Shown: positions 17,304 to 26,133, counted from the first letter of the stretch. The stretch is 64,000 nucleotides of DNA from Ideonella margarita (GCF_038066635.1 NZ_JBBUTI010000012.1:84488-148487), one strand, 5' to 3'. Program-made: numbers and translations. The notes: a model not told the origin generated them from the letters alone.

Positions 17304-18142
17304 CCTCAACAGAAACAGCCGTGCCGATGCTCATCACGGCGGCCCCCAACGGGGCCTACAAGCAGGCCGCTGACCACGCCGCCGTGCCGCTGACGGCCGC
17401 TGCACTGGCCAGCACCGCCAAGGCCTGCATGGATGCGGGCGCGGCCATGCTGCACCTGCATGTGCGTGACGCCCAGGGCCGCCACAGCCTGGACGTGGCC
17501 ACCTACCGCGAAGCGCTCGCGGCCGTGCGTGCGGCCGTGGGCAGCGAGATGGTGCTGCAGGTGACCAGCGAGGCCGCCAAGGTCTACCAGGCCCCGGCGC
17601 AGATGGCCATGGTGCGAGAGCTGCGCCCCGAGGCCGTGTCTGTGGGCCTGCGCGAGCTGGACCAGCCCGACATCGGCGACGCCGGCCTGGCCAGCTTCTT
17701 CGGCTGGCTGGCGGCCGAACGTGTCATGACCCAGGTGATCTTGTACGACGCGGCTGACCTGCTGCGCTGGCAAGCCCTGCGCCGCGCCGGCGTGGTGCCT
17801 GACGCACCGTGGAGCCTGCTGTTCGTGCTGGGCCGCTACAGCGTGGGCCAGCGCTCGTCGCCGTCTGATTTGCTGCCCTTCGTGGGCGCGCACACGGGCG
17901 CTGAGCCCTGGTCGATGTGTGCCTTCGGCCCGACCGAACACGCCTGTGCCGTGGCCGCTGCTGCGCTGGGTGGCCATGTGCGGGTGGGCTTCGAGAACAA
18001 CCTGTTCCTGAAGGACGGCAGCCTGGCGCCACACAACGCCGCGCTGGTGGCACAAGCGGCCGATGCCGCTGCCTGCCTGGGCCGCCCGCTGGCCACCGCA
18101 GACCAGCTCCGCGCCGCGCATGCGCTGGGGTACTCGAACTGA
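17300..18142 (+). CDS. Beta-keto acid cleavage enzyme (BKACE, DUF849 family)
   Basis: A 280-residue TIM-barrel enzyme that condenses a beta-keto acid with acetyl-CoA and splits it into acetoacetate plus a new CoA ester. It begins with ITAAPNGAYK, and the zinc ligands are visible as HLH (H52, H54) in MLHLHVRDAQG and E232 in VGFENNLFLKDG, matching the founding member Kce. Substrate specificity in this family varies widely and cannot be read here. It overlaps the dehydrogenase by ATGA and lies 50 bases upstream of the TctC-type protein, so an uptake-oxidation-cleavage operon for a beta-hydroxy carboxylate is the best inference. Confidence 0.92.
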   Translation: MTSTETAVPMLITAAPNGAYKQAADHAAVPLTAAALASTAKACMDAGAAMLHLHVRDAQGRHSLDVATYREALAAVRAAVGSEMVLQVTSEAAKVYQAPAQMAMVRELRPEAVSVGLRELDQPDIGDAGLASFFGWLAAERVMTQVILYDAADLLRWQALRRAGVVPDAPWSLLFVLGRYSVGQRSSPSDLLPFVGAHTGAEPWSMCAFGPTEHACAVAAAALGGHVRVGFENNLFLKDGSLAPHNAALVAQAADAAACLGRPLATADQLRAAHALGYSN

Positions 18143-18192
18143 CAAGCACGGGCTGCGATCAGCCCAAGTCAAGACAACACGAAGGAGACACC

Positions 18193-19182
18193 ATGAATCG
18201 ATTCAACCGCCGCGCCCTGATGCTGGCCACCGTGGGCGCCGGCCTCGCCCTGAGCGCACACACCGCCCTGGCCCAGTCGGCCTGGCCGAATGGCCCAATC
18301 CGCTTTGTCGTGCCTTACCCGCCGGGTGGCCCGACCGACCTGATGGCCCGCCTGCTGCAGCCTGAACTGCAAACCCGCCTCGGCGTCCCGGTGGTCATCG
18401 ACAACAAGGGCGGCGCGGGCGGCAACCTGGGCAGCGCCGAAGTGGCGCGGCAGGCACCGGCCGACGGCCAGACCATGCTGCTGGCCGCCAGCGGCCCGAT
18501 GGCCGTGAACGCCAGCCTGTTCAAGCGCATGCCCTTCAACGCGCTGACGGAGTTGGAGCCGGTGGTGCAGCTGTCGTCCTTCCCGCTGGTGCTGGAAGTG
18601 CATCCGTCCACCGGCATCAAGACGCTGAAAGACTTCATCACGCAGGTGAAGGCCCAGTCCGAGAAGTACCCGTATGCCTCGGCCGGCAACGGCACGCCGC
18701 AGCACCTGGCCGGCGAGATCTTCGGCAAGGCGGTGGGCGTGCGGATGTCACATGTGCCGTACCGCGGCGCCGGCCCGGCCCTGAATGACGTGGTGGGCGG
18801 GCAGGTGCCGGTGATGTTCGACATCCTCGGCAGCTCGCTCCAGCACATCCAGGCCGGCACGCTCACGCCGCTGGCCGTCACGTCGGCCACCCGGTCGCCT
18901 GCCTTGCCCAAGGTGCCCACCTTTGCCGAAGCCGGTCTGGCTGGCTTCGAGCTGACGGCTTGGCACGGCATTGCGGTGCGCAGCGGCACGCCGGCGCCCG
19001 TGGTGCAGAAGCTCAACGCCACCTTCCTCGCCATTTTCAAGGACCCCGCGTTCCGCAAGAAGTGGGAAGCCCTGGGCACGCCGGTGGTGGCTGGCACGCC
19101 CGAGCAGTTCGGCGCCTTGATCCGCACCGAGTCGGTTCGGCTGGGTCGCGTGGTGCGCGAGTCTGGCGCCACGGTCGACTGA
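18193..19182 (+). CDS. TctC/Bug-family tripartite tricarboxylate transporter substrate-binding protein
   Basis: Periplasmic solute-binding protein of 329 residues. The N-terminus MNRFNRRALMLATVG is a signal peptide with a twin-Arg and a probable cleavage after ALA27. WPNGPIRFVVPYPPGGPTDLM is the family's first-domain signature, with VIDNKGGAGGNLG, PYASAGNGTPQHLAGE and VPYRGAGPALNDVVGGQVP following. AAGGAG precedes the ATG. Membrane subunits are not adjacent; tctBA at 11523-13516 may be its partner. It follows BKACE in the same direction, suggesting the ligand is the beta-hydroxy or beta-keto acid consumed by that operon. Confidence 0.94.
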   Translation: MNRFNRRALMLATVGAGLALSAHTALAQSAWPNGPIRFVVPYPPGGPTDLMARLLQPELQTRLGVPVVIDNKGGAGGNLGSAEVARQAPADGQTMLLAASGPMAVNASLFKRMPFNALTELEPVVQLSSFPLVLEVHPSTGIKTLKDFITQVKAQSEKYPYASAGNGTPQHLAGEIFGKAVGVRMSHVPYRGAGPALNDVVGGQVPVMFDILGSSLQHIQAGTLTPLAVTSATRSPALPKVPTFAEAGLAGFELTAWHGIAVRSGTPAPVVQKLNATFLAIFKDPAFRKKWEALGTPVVAGTPEQFGALIRTESVRLGRVVRESGATVD

Positions 19183-19203
19183 GGCCGGCATCAACGACCG
19201 GCC
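19183..19203 (+). promoter_or_regulatory. Intercistronic hairpin between tctC-type gene and ggt
   Basis: GGCCGG (19183-19188) pairs with CCGGCC (19198-19203) across a nine-base loop, directly after the binding-protein stop. It has no U-run, so it more likely protects the upstream message from 3' decay, as often seen after binding-protein genes, than terminates it. Confidence 0.35.
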
Positions 19204-19220
19204 GCTGGCATCATCCCCGC

Positions 19221-20846
19221 ATGACTCAACCCTTCTCCGCGGCTGCGCCGTACGCTTCGCACCGCTTGCCGGTGTATGCCCGCAATGTGGTGTCCACCTC
19301 GCACCCGCTGGCATCGCAGGTGGGCCTGCGCATGCTGCAGGCCGGTGGCAATGCGGTGGATGCGGCAATTGCCACGGCGGCTGCGATGACGGTGCTGGAG
19401 CCGGTCAGCAATGGCCTGGGCTCGGATGCCTTCTGCTTGGTGTGGGACGGCCAGCAGCTGCACGGCCTGAACGCCTCGGGCCGCGCGCCAGGAGCGTGGA
19501 CACCGGACTACTTCCGCCGCCGACATGGCGACGATGCACGCACCCCGCCGCAGCGCGGCTGGGACGCCGTCACGGTGCCCGGTGCGGTGTCTGGCTGGGT
19601 GGCGCTGCATGCGCGCTTCGGCCGCCTGCCGTTTGAAGACCTGATGGCGCCGGCGGCCGAGATCGCCGAGCGCGGCTACGCCGTGCCAGTGGTGGTGCAG
19701 CAGAAGTGGCAGGCGGCCTCCACCGTGGCCGCCTTGACGGCCCAGCCCGGTTTTGCAGAGACTTTCCTGCCGCACGGCCGTGCCCCGCAGGTCGGTGAGC
19801 GTTTCGTGATGGCAGGTGCCGCCCGCGCCCTGCGTGCCATCGGTCGCAGTGGCGGGGAGGCCTTCTACACCGGCGAGATCGCCGACGCGCTGGTGGCGGC
19901 CGCCGCAGCCCAGGGCGGCGCGCTCAACATGGCCGACATGGCGGCCTGCGCGCCCGAGTGGGTCACGCCCATCGGCATGGATTACGCCGGCCACACGCTG
20001 CACGAAATTCCGCCGAACGGGCAGGGCATTGCTGCGTTGATGGCGCTGGGCATCTTGCGCCACCACGACACCGCCCGCCTGGGCGTGGACAGCGCCGAGC
20101 GCCACCACCTGCAGATCGAGGCGATGAAACTGGCCTTTGCCGATGTGTACCGCTTCGTGGCTGAGCCCGCCAGCATGGCGATCACGGCCGAGCAGTTGCT
20201 GTCGCCCGACTACCTGGCGCAGCGCGCGAAGCTGATCGACCCGCGCCGCGCGCAGGATTTCGGCGCCGGCAACCCAGTCAAAGGCGGCACCATCTACCTC
20301 ACGGCGGCTGACGAGCAGGGAATGATGGTCAGCTTCATCCAGAGCAACTACATGGGCTTCGGCTCGGGCGTGGTGCTGCCGGAATGGGGCCTGAGCCTGC
20401 AGAACCGCGGGCATGGCTTCAGCCTGGACGCCGCCAGCGCCAATGTGGTGGCGCCGGGCAAGCGGCCGTTCCACACCATCATCCCGGCCTTCCTGAGCAA
20501 GGGCGGCGCACCGGTGATGAGCTTCGGCGTGATGGGCGCCAACATGCAACCGCAGGGCCATGTGCAAACCCTCACCCGCATGCTGGACCACGGACAGAAC
20601 CCGCAGACCGCCTGTGATGCGCCGCGCTGGCGCTACAACCAGGGCTTGTCGCTGAACGTGGAAGCCACGATGCCTGCAGCCACCGTGCAGACGCTCGCGG
20701 GCCTGGGCCACCAGATCGAGGTGATCCAGGACAGCTACCAGGATTTCGGCGCCGGCCAGTTCATCTGGCGCCTGGGCGATCCGGCGGTGGAGGGCTACAT
20801 CGCTGCGAGTGACCCACGCCGTGACGGGGCCGCTGCCGGCTGGTGA
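19221..20846 (+). CDS. Gamma-glutamyltransferase family protein
   Basis: A 541-residue N-terminal nucleophile hydrolase homologous to gamma-glutamyltransferases and cephalosporin acylases. The large-subunit motif AGGNAVDAAIATAAAMTVLEP is present near residue 36, with GLGSDAF next to it. The autoprocessing site is T357 in VKGGTIYLTAAD, after which the small subunit contains SNYMGFGSGVV and a GVMGANMQPQGHVQ motif. No signal peptide is visible, so the enzyme is probably cytoplasmic, unlike secreted GGT. Genes like this often accompany TTT and amidase-type catabolic clusters; its substrate need not be glutathione. It lies 38 bases after the binding-protein gene. Confidence 0.85.
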   Translation: MTQPFSAAAPYASHRLPVYARNVVSTSHPLASQVGLRMLQAGGNAVDAAIATAAAMTVLEPVSNGLGSDAFCLVWDGQQLHGLNASGRAPGAWTPDYFRRRHGDDARTPPQRGWDAVTVPGAVSGWVALHARFGRLPFEDLMAPAAEIAERGYAVPVVVQQKWQAASTVAALTAQPGFAETFLPHGRAPQVGERFVMAGAARALRAIGRSGGEAFYTGEIADALVAAAAAQGGALNMADMAACAPEWVTPIGMDYAGHTLHEIPPNGQGIAALMALGILRHHDTARLGVDSAERHHLQIEAMKLAFADVYRFVAEPASMAITAEQLLSPDYLAQRAKLIDPRRAQDFGAGNPVKGGTIYLTAADEQGMMVSFIQSNYMGFGSGVVLPEWGLSLQNRGHGFSLDAASANVVAPGKRPFHTIIPAFLSKGGAPVMSFGVMGANMQPQGHVQTLTRMLDHGQNPQTACDAPRWRYNQGLSLNVEATMPAATVQTLAGLGHQIEVIQDSYQDFGAGQFIWRLGDPAVEGYIAASDPRRDGAAAGW

Positions 20847-20906
20847 GGCGGCCTCCATCGCCGCCTCGTAAACTCCAGCGATGGATTTGAATTTCTGCTG
20901 CCCGCG

Positions 20907-21827
20907 ATGAGTGGCCACACCCACAAGTCGGCGCTGGGCGCGATGCCGCTCGCCCAGGTCTGGCCCGGTTTGCTGCTGGCGGCTGCCGGCTCGATCGCGT
21001 TTTCAGGCAAGGCCATTCTGGCCAAGCTGATGTACCGGCATGGCGTGGACGCCGTCACGGTGGTGGCCTGGCGCATGCTGCTGGCGCTGCCCTTGTTCGC
21101 GGCCCTGGCCTGGTGGGCCAGCCGGGGCAAGCCGGCGCTCACGCGCAAGGATTGGGCGGTGGTGCTGGGCCTGGGGTTCAGCGGTTACTACCTGGCCAGC
21201 ATGCTCGACTTCTACGGCCTGATGTACATCTCGGCCAGCCTGGAGCGGCTGATTCTGTACCTCGGCCCGACCATCGTCATGGCCTTGTCGGTGTTCGTGC
21301 TCAAGCGGCATGTGAGCGCACGCCAGTGGCTGGCTGCGGCCGTGAGCTACAGCGGCGTGATGATCGTCTTTGGCCATGAGTTGTCGGTGCAGGGTGACCA
21401 TGTCTTGCTGGGCGCGGGCCTGGTGTTCGGCAGCGCGGTGAGCTATTCGGTGTACCTGCTGGCCAGCGGCGAGGTGGTGCAGCGCATGGGCTCGCTGCGC
21501 CTCACCGGGCTGGCCAGCACGGCGGCCTGCGTGCTGTGCCTGCTGCACTTCGCCGTCGTCAAGCCGCTGGGCGCCATCCACGTGCCCGAGCCGGTGATGT
21601 GGCTCAGCCTGCTCAATGCCACGGCCTGCACCGTGGCCCCGGTGCTGATGGTGATGATGGCCATCGAGCGCATCGGCTCGGCCTTGTCGGCGCAGATCGG
21701 CATGATCGGCCCGCTCTCCACCATCAGCATGGGCGTGCTCTTGCTCAACGAGCCCTTCACCCCGCTGTTGCTGGTGGGCACGGGCCTGGTGCTCACGGGT
21801 GTCTGGCTGCTGACGCGCTGGCGCTGA
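20907..21827 (+). CDS. EamA/DMT-family transporter
   Basis: Inner-membrane transporter of 306 residues with ten predicted helices arranged as two EamA repeats. The first repeat runs from about residue 14 (LLLAAAGSIAFSGKAILAKL) to 150 and the second from about 160 to 300, ending GLVLTGVWLLTRWR. The family exports or imports metabolites such as amino acids and nucleotides; the substrate is unknown. It begins 60 bases after the ggt-family gene and is followed 23 bases later by the SDR gene, all rightward, so it may belong to the same catabolic unit. Confidence 0.88.
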   Translation: MSGHTHKSALGAMPLAQVWPGLLLAAAGSIAFSGKAILAKLMYRHGVDAVTVVAWRMLLALPLFAALAWWASRGKPALTRKDWAVVLGLGFSGYYLASMLDFYGLMYISASLERLILYLGPTIVMALSVFVLKRHVSARQWLAAAVSYSGVMIVFGHELSVQGDHVLLGAGLVFGSAVSYSVYLLASGEVVQRMGSLRLTGLASTAACVLCLLHFAVVKPLGAIHVPEPVMWLSLLNATACTVAPVLMVMMAIERIGSALSAQIGMIGPLSTISMGVLLLNEPFTPLLLVGTGLVLTGVWLLTRWR

Positions 21828-21850
21828 ATTCAACTCCTCAGGAGCAGAAC

Positions 21851-22639
21851 ATGGACATGGGAATTGGTGGCCGCTGGGCCTTGGTGTGCGCGGCCAGCAA
21901 GGGCCTGGGCAAGGGCTGCGCTGCAGCCTTGGTGGCCGAAGGCGTGAACGTGGTCATCACGGCCCGGGGCGAGGCTGCATTGGCCACCACTGCGGCCGAG
22001 CTGCGCGCACTGAACCCCGCGGTGGAAGTGCGCACCGTGGCCGGCGACATCACCACGCCGGAAGGCCGTGCCGCTGCGCTCGCGGCCTGCCCGCAGGTCG
22101 ACATCCTGATCAACAACGCCGGTGGCCCGCCGCCGGGTGATTTCCGGGACTGGGACCGCGACATCTGGCTGGCTGCCATCGATGCCAACATGCTCACGCC
22201 CATCGAGCTGATCAAGGCGACGGTGGATGGCATGGCGGCGCGGGGCTTCGGCCGCATCGTCAACATCACCTCCGGGGCGGTGAAGGCACCGATCGACATC
22301 CTGGGTTTGAGCAACGGGGCGCGCTCGGGCCTGACGGGTTTCGTGGCGGGCCTGTCGCGGCAGCCGCAACTGGCTGGCGCCAACGTCACCATCAACAACC
22401 TGCTGCCCGGTGCGTTTGATACCGAGCGCCTGCAGAAGACGCTGGCGGGCGCGGCGGCCAAGACCGGCAAGCCGCTGGACGCGGTGACCGATGCGCGGCG
22501 CCAAGGTGTGCCGGCACGTCGCTTCGGGCAGGCGGACGAGTTTGGTGCGACCTGCGCCTTCCTGTGCAGCCGCCATGCCGGCTACATCACCGGGCAGAAC
22601 ATCCTGATCGACGGGGGCGCTTTTCCGGGCGCGTTTTGA
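21851..22639 (+). CDS. Atypical short-chain dehydrogenase/reductase lacking Tyr and Lys
   Basis: A 262-residue Rossmann protein of the SDR superfamily. It carries ASKGLGKGCA at 15-24 in place of the usual TGxxxGIG, NNAGG at 88-92, the structural Asn in DANML (N113), and catalytic-position Ser S141 in NITSGAVK. The residue 13 after that serine, normally Tyr, is S154, and the residue four further, normally Lys, is R158 (GLSNGARSGLTG). This GLSNGAR variant forms a recurring subfamily, so it is not a sequencing error. Whether it still reduces carbonyls is unclear. AGGAG precedes the ATG. Confidence 0.85.
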   Translation: MDMGIGGRWALVCAASKGLGKGCAAALVAEGVNVVITARGEAALATTAAELRALNPAVEVRTVAGDITTPEGRAAALAACPQVDILINNAGGPPPGDFRDWDRDIWLAAIDANMLTPIELIKATVDGMAARGFGRIVNITSGAVKAPIDILGLSNGARSGLTGFVAGLSRQPQLAGANVTINNLLPGAFDTERLQKTLAGAAAKTGKPLDAVTDARRQGVPARRFGQADEFGATCAFLCSRHAGYITGQNILIDGGAFPGAF

Positions 22640-22665
22640 CCCGGCGCGTTCTGACCGGGCTGGCT

Positions 22666-23442
22666 TCAGCCCTGGTGAATCTGGTTGCGGCCCGCGGTGG
22701 CCGCCTTGCCCAGCGCTTCATCGGCACGGCCGATGGCCGCATCCAGCGTTTCGGTCGGCGTCAGCCGCACCAGCCCGCCTGAGCAGGTGAGCGTCAGGCC
22801 CGGTGCCAGATCGGCCAGGGGCAGTGTGGCCAGGGCGCCGCGCAGGCGGTTCAAGGCCACCTCGGCTTCGGCCGGCAATGAAGCCGGGAAGACGAGCAGG
22901 AATTCATCGCCGCCGATGCGGCCGAGGAAATCGCTGTTGCGCAGGGCGGCCTGTGCGGCCTTGGCAAAACGCTTGAGCACTTCATCGCCGACGCGCTCGC
23001 CGTGCTGCGCGTTGATCTTGCCCATGTGGTCGATGTCGAGCAGCGCCAGGCACAGCGGTGAGCCGCTGCGGCGGGTCTGTGCGGCATGCTGCTCCAGCAA
23101 CTCCATCAGCTGGCGCTTGTTCCACACGTCGGTGAGTTCATCCCGGGTGGCGAGGCTGTCGATGCGCTCGCGGGCTGATTCGAGCCGCGCCGCGTAGTCG
23201 GCGACCTGGCCGTGCAGCAGGTCGATGTGCCGCACCAGGCCCAGGGCCAGTGCCACGCTCAGGGCCAGCCACACCATCACCAGCAACCACAGCCACGGGT
23301 TGGCCAGGCTGGCGATGATGGCGGTTGGAATTGCCAGGCCCAGCCAGGCCAGTGACCAGGTGCGCCACGCCACCGGTCGCGCGTCTGCCCCCGAGTTCAG
23401 CAGCGGGGTCTTCGACACGGCAGGAGTGGCAGGGGACGTCAT
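22666..23442 (-). CDS. Membrane-anchored GGDEF diguanylate cyclase
   Basis: A 258-residue protein predicted to make cyclic di-GMP. Two closely spaced hydrophobic segments at about residues 28-68 anchor it, a short coiled stretch follows, and a GGDEF domain fills 95-258. The A-site is intact (GRIGGDEFLLVF) and preceded five residues earlier by an RNSD inhibitory I-site. The guanine-contacting Asn and Asp are kept in INAQHGERVGD, although the usual FKxIND stretch is altered (MGKINA). No sensory domain is visible. I chose the ATG at 23442; the frame upstream is open but would place unlikely Cys- and Arg-rich sequence in front. Confidence 0.9.
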   Translation of the reverse strand: MTSPATPAVSKTPLLNSGADARPVAWRTWSLAWLGLAIPTAIIASLANPWLWLLVMVWLALSVALALGLVRHIDLLHGQVADYAARLESARERIDSLATRDELTDVWNKRQLMELLEQHAAQTRRSGSPLCLALLDIDHMGKINAQHGERVGDEVLKRFAKAAQAALRNSDFLGRIGGDEFLLVFPASLPAEAEVALNRLRGALATLPLADLAPGLTLTCSGGLVRLTPTETLDAAIGRADEALGKAATAGRNQIHQG

Positions 23443-23494
23443 GGGAACCTTATCGGCATACAGCCCGCTGACTGTAATCCGGAAGGGCCTGCGG

Positions 23495-24406
23495 TCAACG
23501 TCGGGATGACACGAGGATGCCGGCGACGATGAGCCCAAAAGCAGCCATGTGGAACCACTGCGGTGCGTCGCCCAGCATGGCCGCTGACAACATGGCCGCA
23601 AACACCGGCGTGAGGTTGCCGAAGAAGCCCGCCACGGCCGGCCCGACGGTAGCCACGCCGAGGCCCCAGCAGCGGTAGGCGATCAGCGAAGGGCCGACGG
23701 CCACGTAAAGCAGGATGGCTGGCACCCAGGGTGTCCAGTGCCATTCAGGCTGCGCGATGACGGCCTCCAAGCCCGCGCTGGCGCCGCACCAGACCAGGCC
23801 GAAGCTGGTCTGCACGAGCAGGAAGCCGGCCCAGTCCCAGGCCGGGCGCTGCGCACCCTGCATGTTGGCGGGCGGCTTGGCCAGCAGCCAGCTGTAGGCG
23901 GCCCAGCTGAGGATGGCGAGCAGCATCAGCAGATCGCCGGGCACGAAGTGCAGGTCCAGCAGGCGGGCGGGCTGGCCGCGCGCAATGACCAGCGCCACGC
24001 CCAGCAGCGACAGCACCGCGCCGGCCACGTCCTGCGCACGCGGCCGTACGCCATACACCAGCGCCCCGATGCCCAGCATCCACACCGGCGAGCTGGCGGC
24101 AATCAGCGTCACGTTCAGCGGCGTGGAGGTGTGCAGCGCCAGGTATTGCAAGGCGTTGTAGCTGCCCATGCCGAGCAGGCCCAGCAGGCTGAGGTAGCGC
24201 CAGCGGGCCTTCAGCGCGCCCCAGTCCGACAGCGCCGCCTTGCCCAGCGGGTACAGCAGCACGAAGGCCAGCGCCCAGCGCGCCATGTTCAAGGCCACCG
24301 GCGGCACGGCGCCCACGGCCAGCCGGCCGACGATGGCATTGCCGGCCCACAACAGCGGGGGCAGGGTGAGCAAAAAGGCAATGCGCGGCGTCAGGGACTG
24401 GTTCAT
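23495..24406 (-). CDS. EamA/DMT-family transporter
   Basis: A 303-residue, ten-helix drug/metabolite transporter with two EamA repeats (about 10-140 and 155-300). Recognisable features are LLWAGNAIVGRLA near residue 14, ALQYLALHTSTPLNVTLI near 87, and FFGNLTPVFAAMLSAAMLG near 262. The substrate cannot be deduced. The ATG at 24406 is chosen because the protein then begins just before the first helix. It is divergent from the quinone reductase (106-base gap) and ends 52 bases before the start of the GGDEF gene, both leftward. Confidence 0.88.
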   Translation of the reverse strand: MNQSLTPRIAFLLTLPPLLWAGNAIVGRLAVGAVPPVALNMARWALAFVLLYPLGKAALSDWGALKARWRYLSLLGLLGMGSYNALQYLALHTSTPLNVTLIAASSPVWMLGIGALVYGVRPRAQDVAGAVLSLLGVALVIARGQPARLLDLHFVPGDLLMLLAILSWAAYSWLLAKPPANMQGAQRPAWDWAGFLLVQTSFGLVWCGASAGLEAVIAQPEWHWTPWVPAILLYVAVGPSLIAYRCWGLGVATVGPAVAGFFGNLTPVFAAMLSAAMLGDAPQWFHMAAFGLIVAGILVSSRR

Positions 24407-24512
24407 GGTGCTGGCTTGAACGGGCGGCGGCAGCGGGTATCCCGCGATGCACAAGGCCACCCCATCGCTGGCACGATACATGACCTGATCCAACCCCATC
24501 CGGAGTACCTGC

Positions 24513-25505
24513 ATGACCCTCACCAGCCGCACCGTCCAGATCGCCGCCTTTGGTGGCCCGGAGCAACTTCACCTGGTGGAGCTGCCGGTGGGAGAGCCCG
24601 GCCCCGGCGAGGTGCGGATCCGCCATCACGCGGTGGGCCTGAACTTCATCGACGTGTACCAGCGCACGGGCCTGTACCCGAACGCGCTGCCCTTGTCGCT
24701 GGGCATGGAAGGCGCCGGCGTGATCGAAGCCGTGGGTGAGGGCGTGGCTCACCTGGCCGTGGGCGACCGCGCCGCTTATGCCAGCAACCCGCCCGGCAGC
24801 TACTGTGAGCGCCGCGTGATGCCGGCCAAGTGCGTGGTGAAGCTGCCCGACGCCATCAGCTTCGACGAAGGCGCCGCGATGATGCTCAAGGGCCTGACGG
24901 TGCAGTACCTGCTGCGCCGCACCCAGCCGCAGGGCGGCTTGAAGGCCGGTGATTTCGTGCTGTTCCATGCCGCAGCCGGTGGCGTGGGCCTGATCGCCTG
25001 CCAGTGGGCGCGTGCCATGGGCCTGCAACTCATCGGCACGGCCGGCAGCGATGAAAAGTGCGCGCTGGCCAGCGAGATGGGCGCCAGCCACACCATCAAC
25101 TACCGCACCGAAGATTTCGTGGCGCGGGTGAAGGAGATCACCGGCGGCGTGGGCGTGAAGGCGGTCTATGACTCGGTCGGCGCCGACACCTTCATGAAGT
25201 CGCTCGACTGCCTGCAGCCCTTCGGCTTGATCGCCACCTACGGCAACGCCTCGGGCAAGGTGCCGCCGCTGGACATCGGCGTGCTGGCCGCCAAGGGCAG
25301 CCTGTATGTGAGCCGCCCCACGCTGTTCACCCACATCGCCACCCGCGAGCGTACGCAGGAGATGGCCGACGACCTGTTCGGCATGGTCACCTCGGGCATG
25401 GTGAAGATCCGCATCGACCAGCGTTACCCGCTGGCCGAGGTGGCCCAGGCCCACCGCGACCTGGAAGCGCGAAACACCACCGGCTGCAGCATCCTCACGC
25501 TGTGA
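24513..25505 (+). CDS. NADPH:quinone oxidoreductase, zinc-free MDR family
   Basis: A 330-residue medium-chain dehydrogenase/reductase of the zeta-crystallin type that reduces quinones with NADPH. The GroES-like domain holds HHAVGLNFIDVYQRTGLYP and GMEGAGVIEAVGEGV; the nucleotide domain has AAAGGVGLIACQWARAMG near residue 150 and GTAGSDEKCALA. The zinc ligands of alcohol dehydrogenases are absent, as expected for this branch. CGGAG lies about seven bases before the ATG. It stands alone, divergent from the EamA gene and convergent with the LURP-one-like gene. Confidence 0.92.
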   Translation: MTLTSRTVQIAAFGGPEQLHLVELPVGEPGPGEVRIRHHAVGLNFIDVYQRTGLYPNALPLSLGMEGAGVIEAVGEGVAHLAVGDRAAYASNPPGSYCERRVMPAKCVVKLPDAISFDEGAAMMLKGLTVQYLLRRTQPQGGLKAGDFVLFHAAAGGVGLIACQWARAMGLQLIGTAGSDEKCALASEMGASHTINYRTEDFVARVKEITGGVGVKAVYDSVGADTFMKSLDCLQPFGLIATYGNASGKVPPLDIGVLAAKGSLYVSRPTLFTHIATRERTQEMADDLFGMVTSGMVKIRIDQRYPLAEVAQAHRDLEARNTTGCSILTL

Positions 25506-25523
25506 GCCGGCGGTGCAGGGTGC

Positions 25524-26111
25524 TCATTCCTTGAGCACCATGTCGATGCAGAGCACGGCGGCCACGATGAGCAGCCGTGTCGGGTCATTCGCCGGCACGT
25601 CGGGCTGGATGCTCAGCATGTAGTTGTCGGCGCTTGTGAACAGCTCCTTGCCCAGGCCGGCCCACTGCTTGGACACCAGCGCCAGCTCGCGCTCTCCGCG
25701 CAGGAAGCGGAACTCCCAGCTCGTCCACTTGCCCTGCAGGGTGCACAGTTCCTGGCCGCTCGGCGAGAGCACATCGAACTTGCCGCCGATGGAGAGCAGC
25801 CGCTGCCTGAAGTGGCCGACGACCTGGTCGCGCTCGTCCAGCACATCGACCGTCGAGCGCAGCAGCGAGACGCCGCGCTTCACCCGCAGCACCGGCTGGC
25901 CTTCGGGCGTGGTCAGGCGCACATCGAACGGCGTCATGCGCTTGTAGTCGGTGAAGCGCAGCAGCTTGGTGAAGAAGCCCAGCTCGGGCTCGCGGCAGTG
26001 CAGCACCGTGGCGCCGGTGCGCGGATCGAGGATGTCGAAATTGCTGGCAGCCTTGAACAGGCCGACATGTTCACGAACGAGGAACTGGTTGTTCTGCAGG
26101 AGTGGGTGCAT
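25524..26111 (-). CDS. LURP-one / phospholipid scramblase-like protein
   Basis: A 195-residue protein with the beta-barrel plus C-terminal helix pattern of the LURP-one-related/scramblase-like (tubby-like) fold. It opens NNQFLVREHVGLFKAASNFD, contains alternating beta-strand pairs such as PVLRVKRGVS and VVGHFRQRLLSIGGKFDV, and ends in a hydrophobic helix ADNYMLSIQ...LLIVAAVLCIDMVL, which parallels the buried helix of the fold. Bacterial members have no settled function. It lies 22 bases downstream of the CDF exporter and may share its transcript. Confidence 0.75.
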   Translation of the reverse strand: MHPLLQNNQFLVREHVGLFKAASNFDILDPRTGATVLHCREPELGFFTKLLRFTDYKRMTPFDVRLTTPEGQPVLRVKRGVSLLRSTVDVLDERDQVVGHFRQRLLSIGGKFDVLSPSGQELCTLQGKWTSWEFRFLRGERELALVSKQWAGLGKELFTSADNYMLSIQPDVPANDPTRLLIVAAVLCIDMVLKE

Positions 26112-26133
26112 GTGGGTGATGCGCGGGGGTTGA

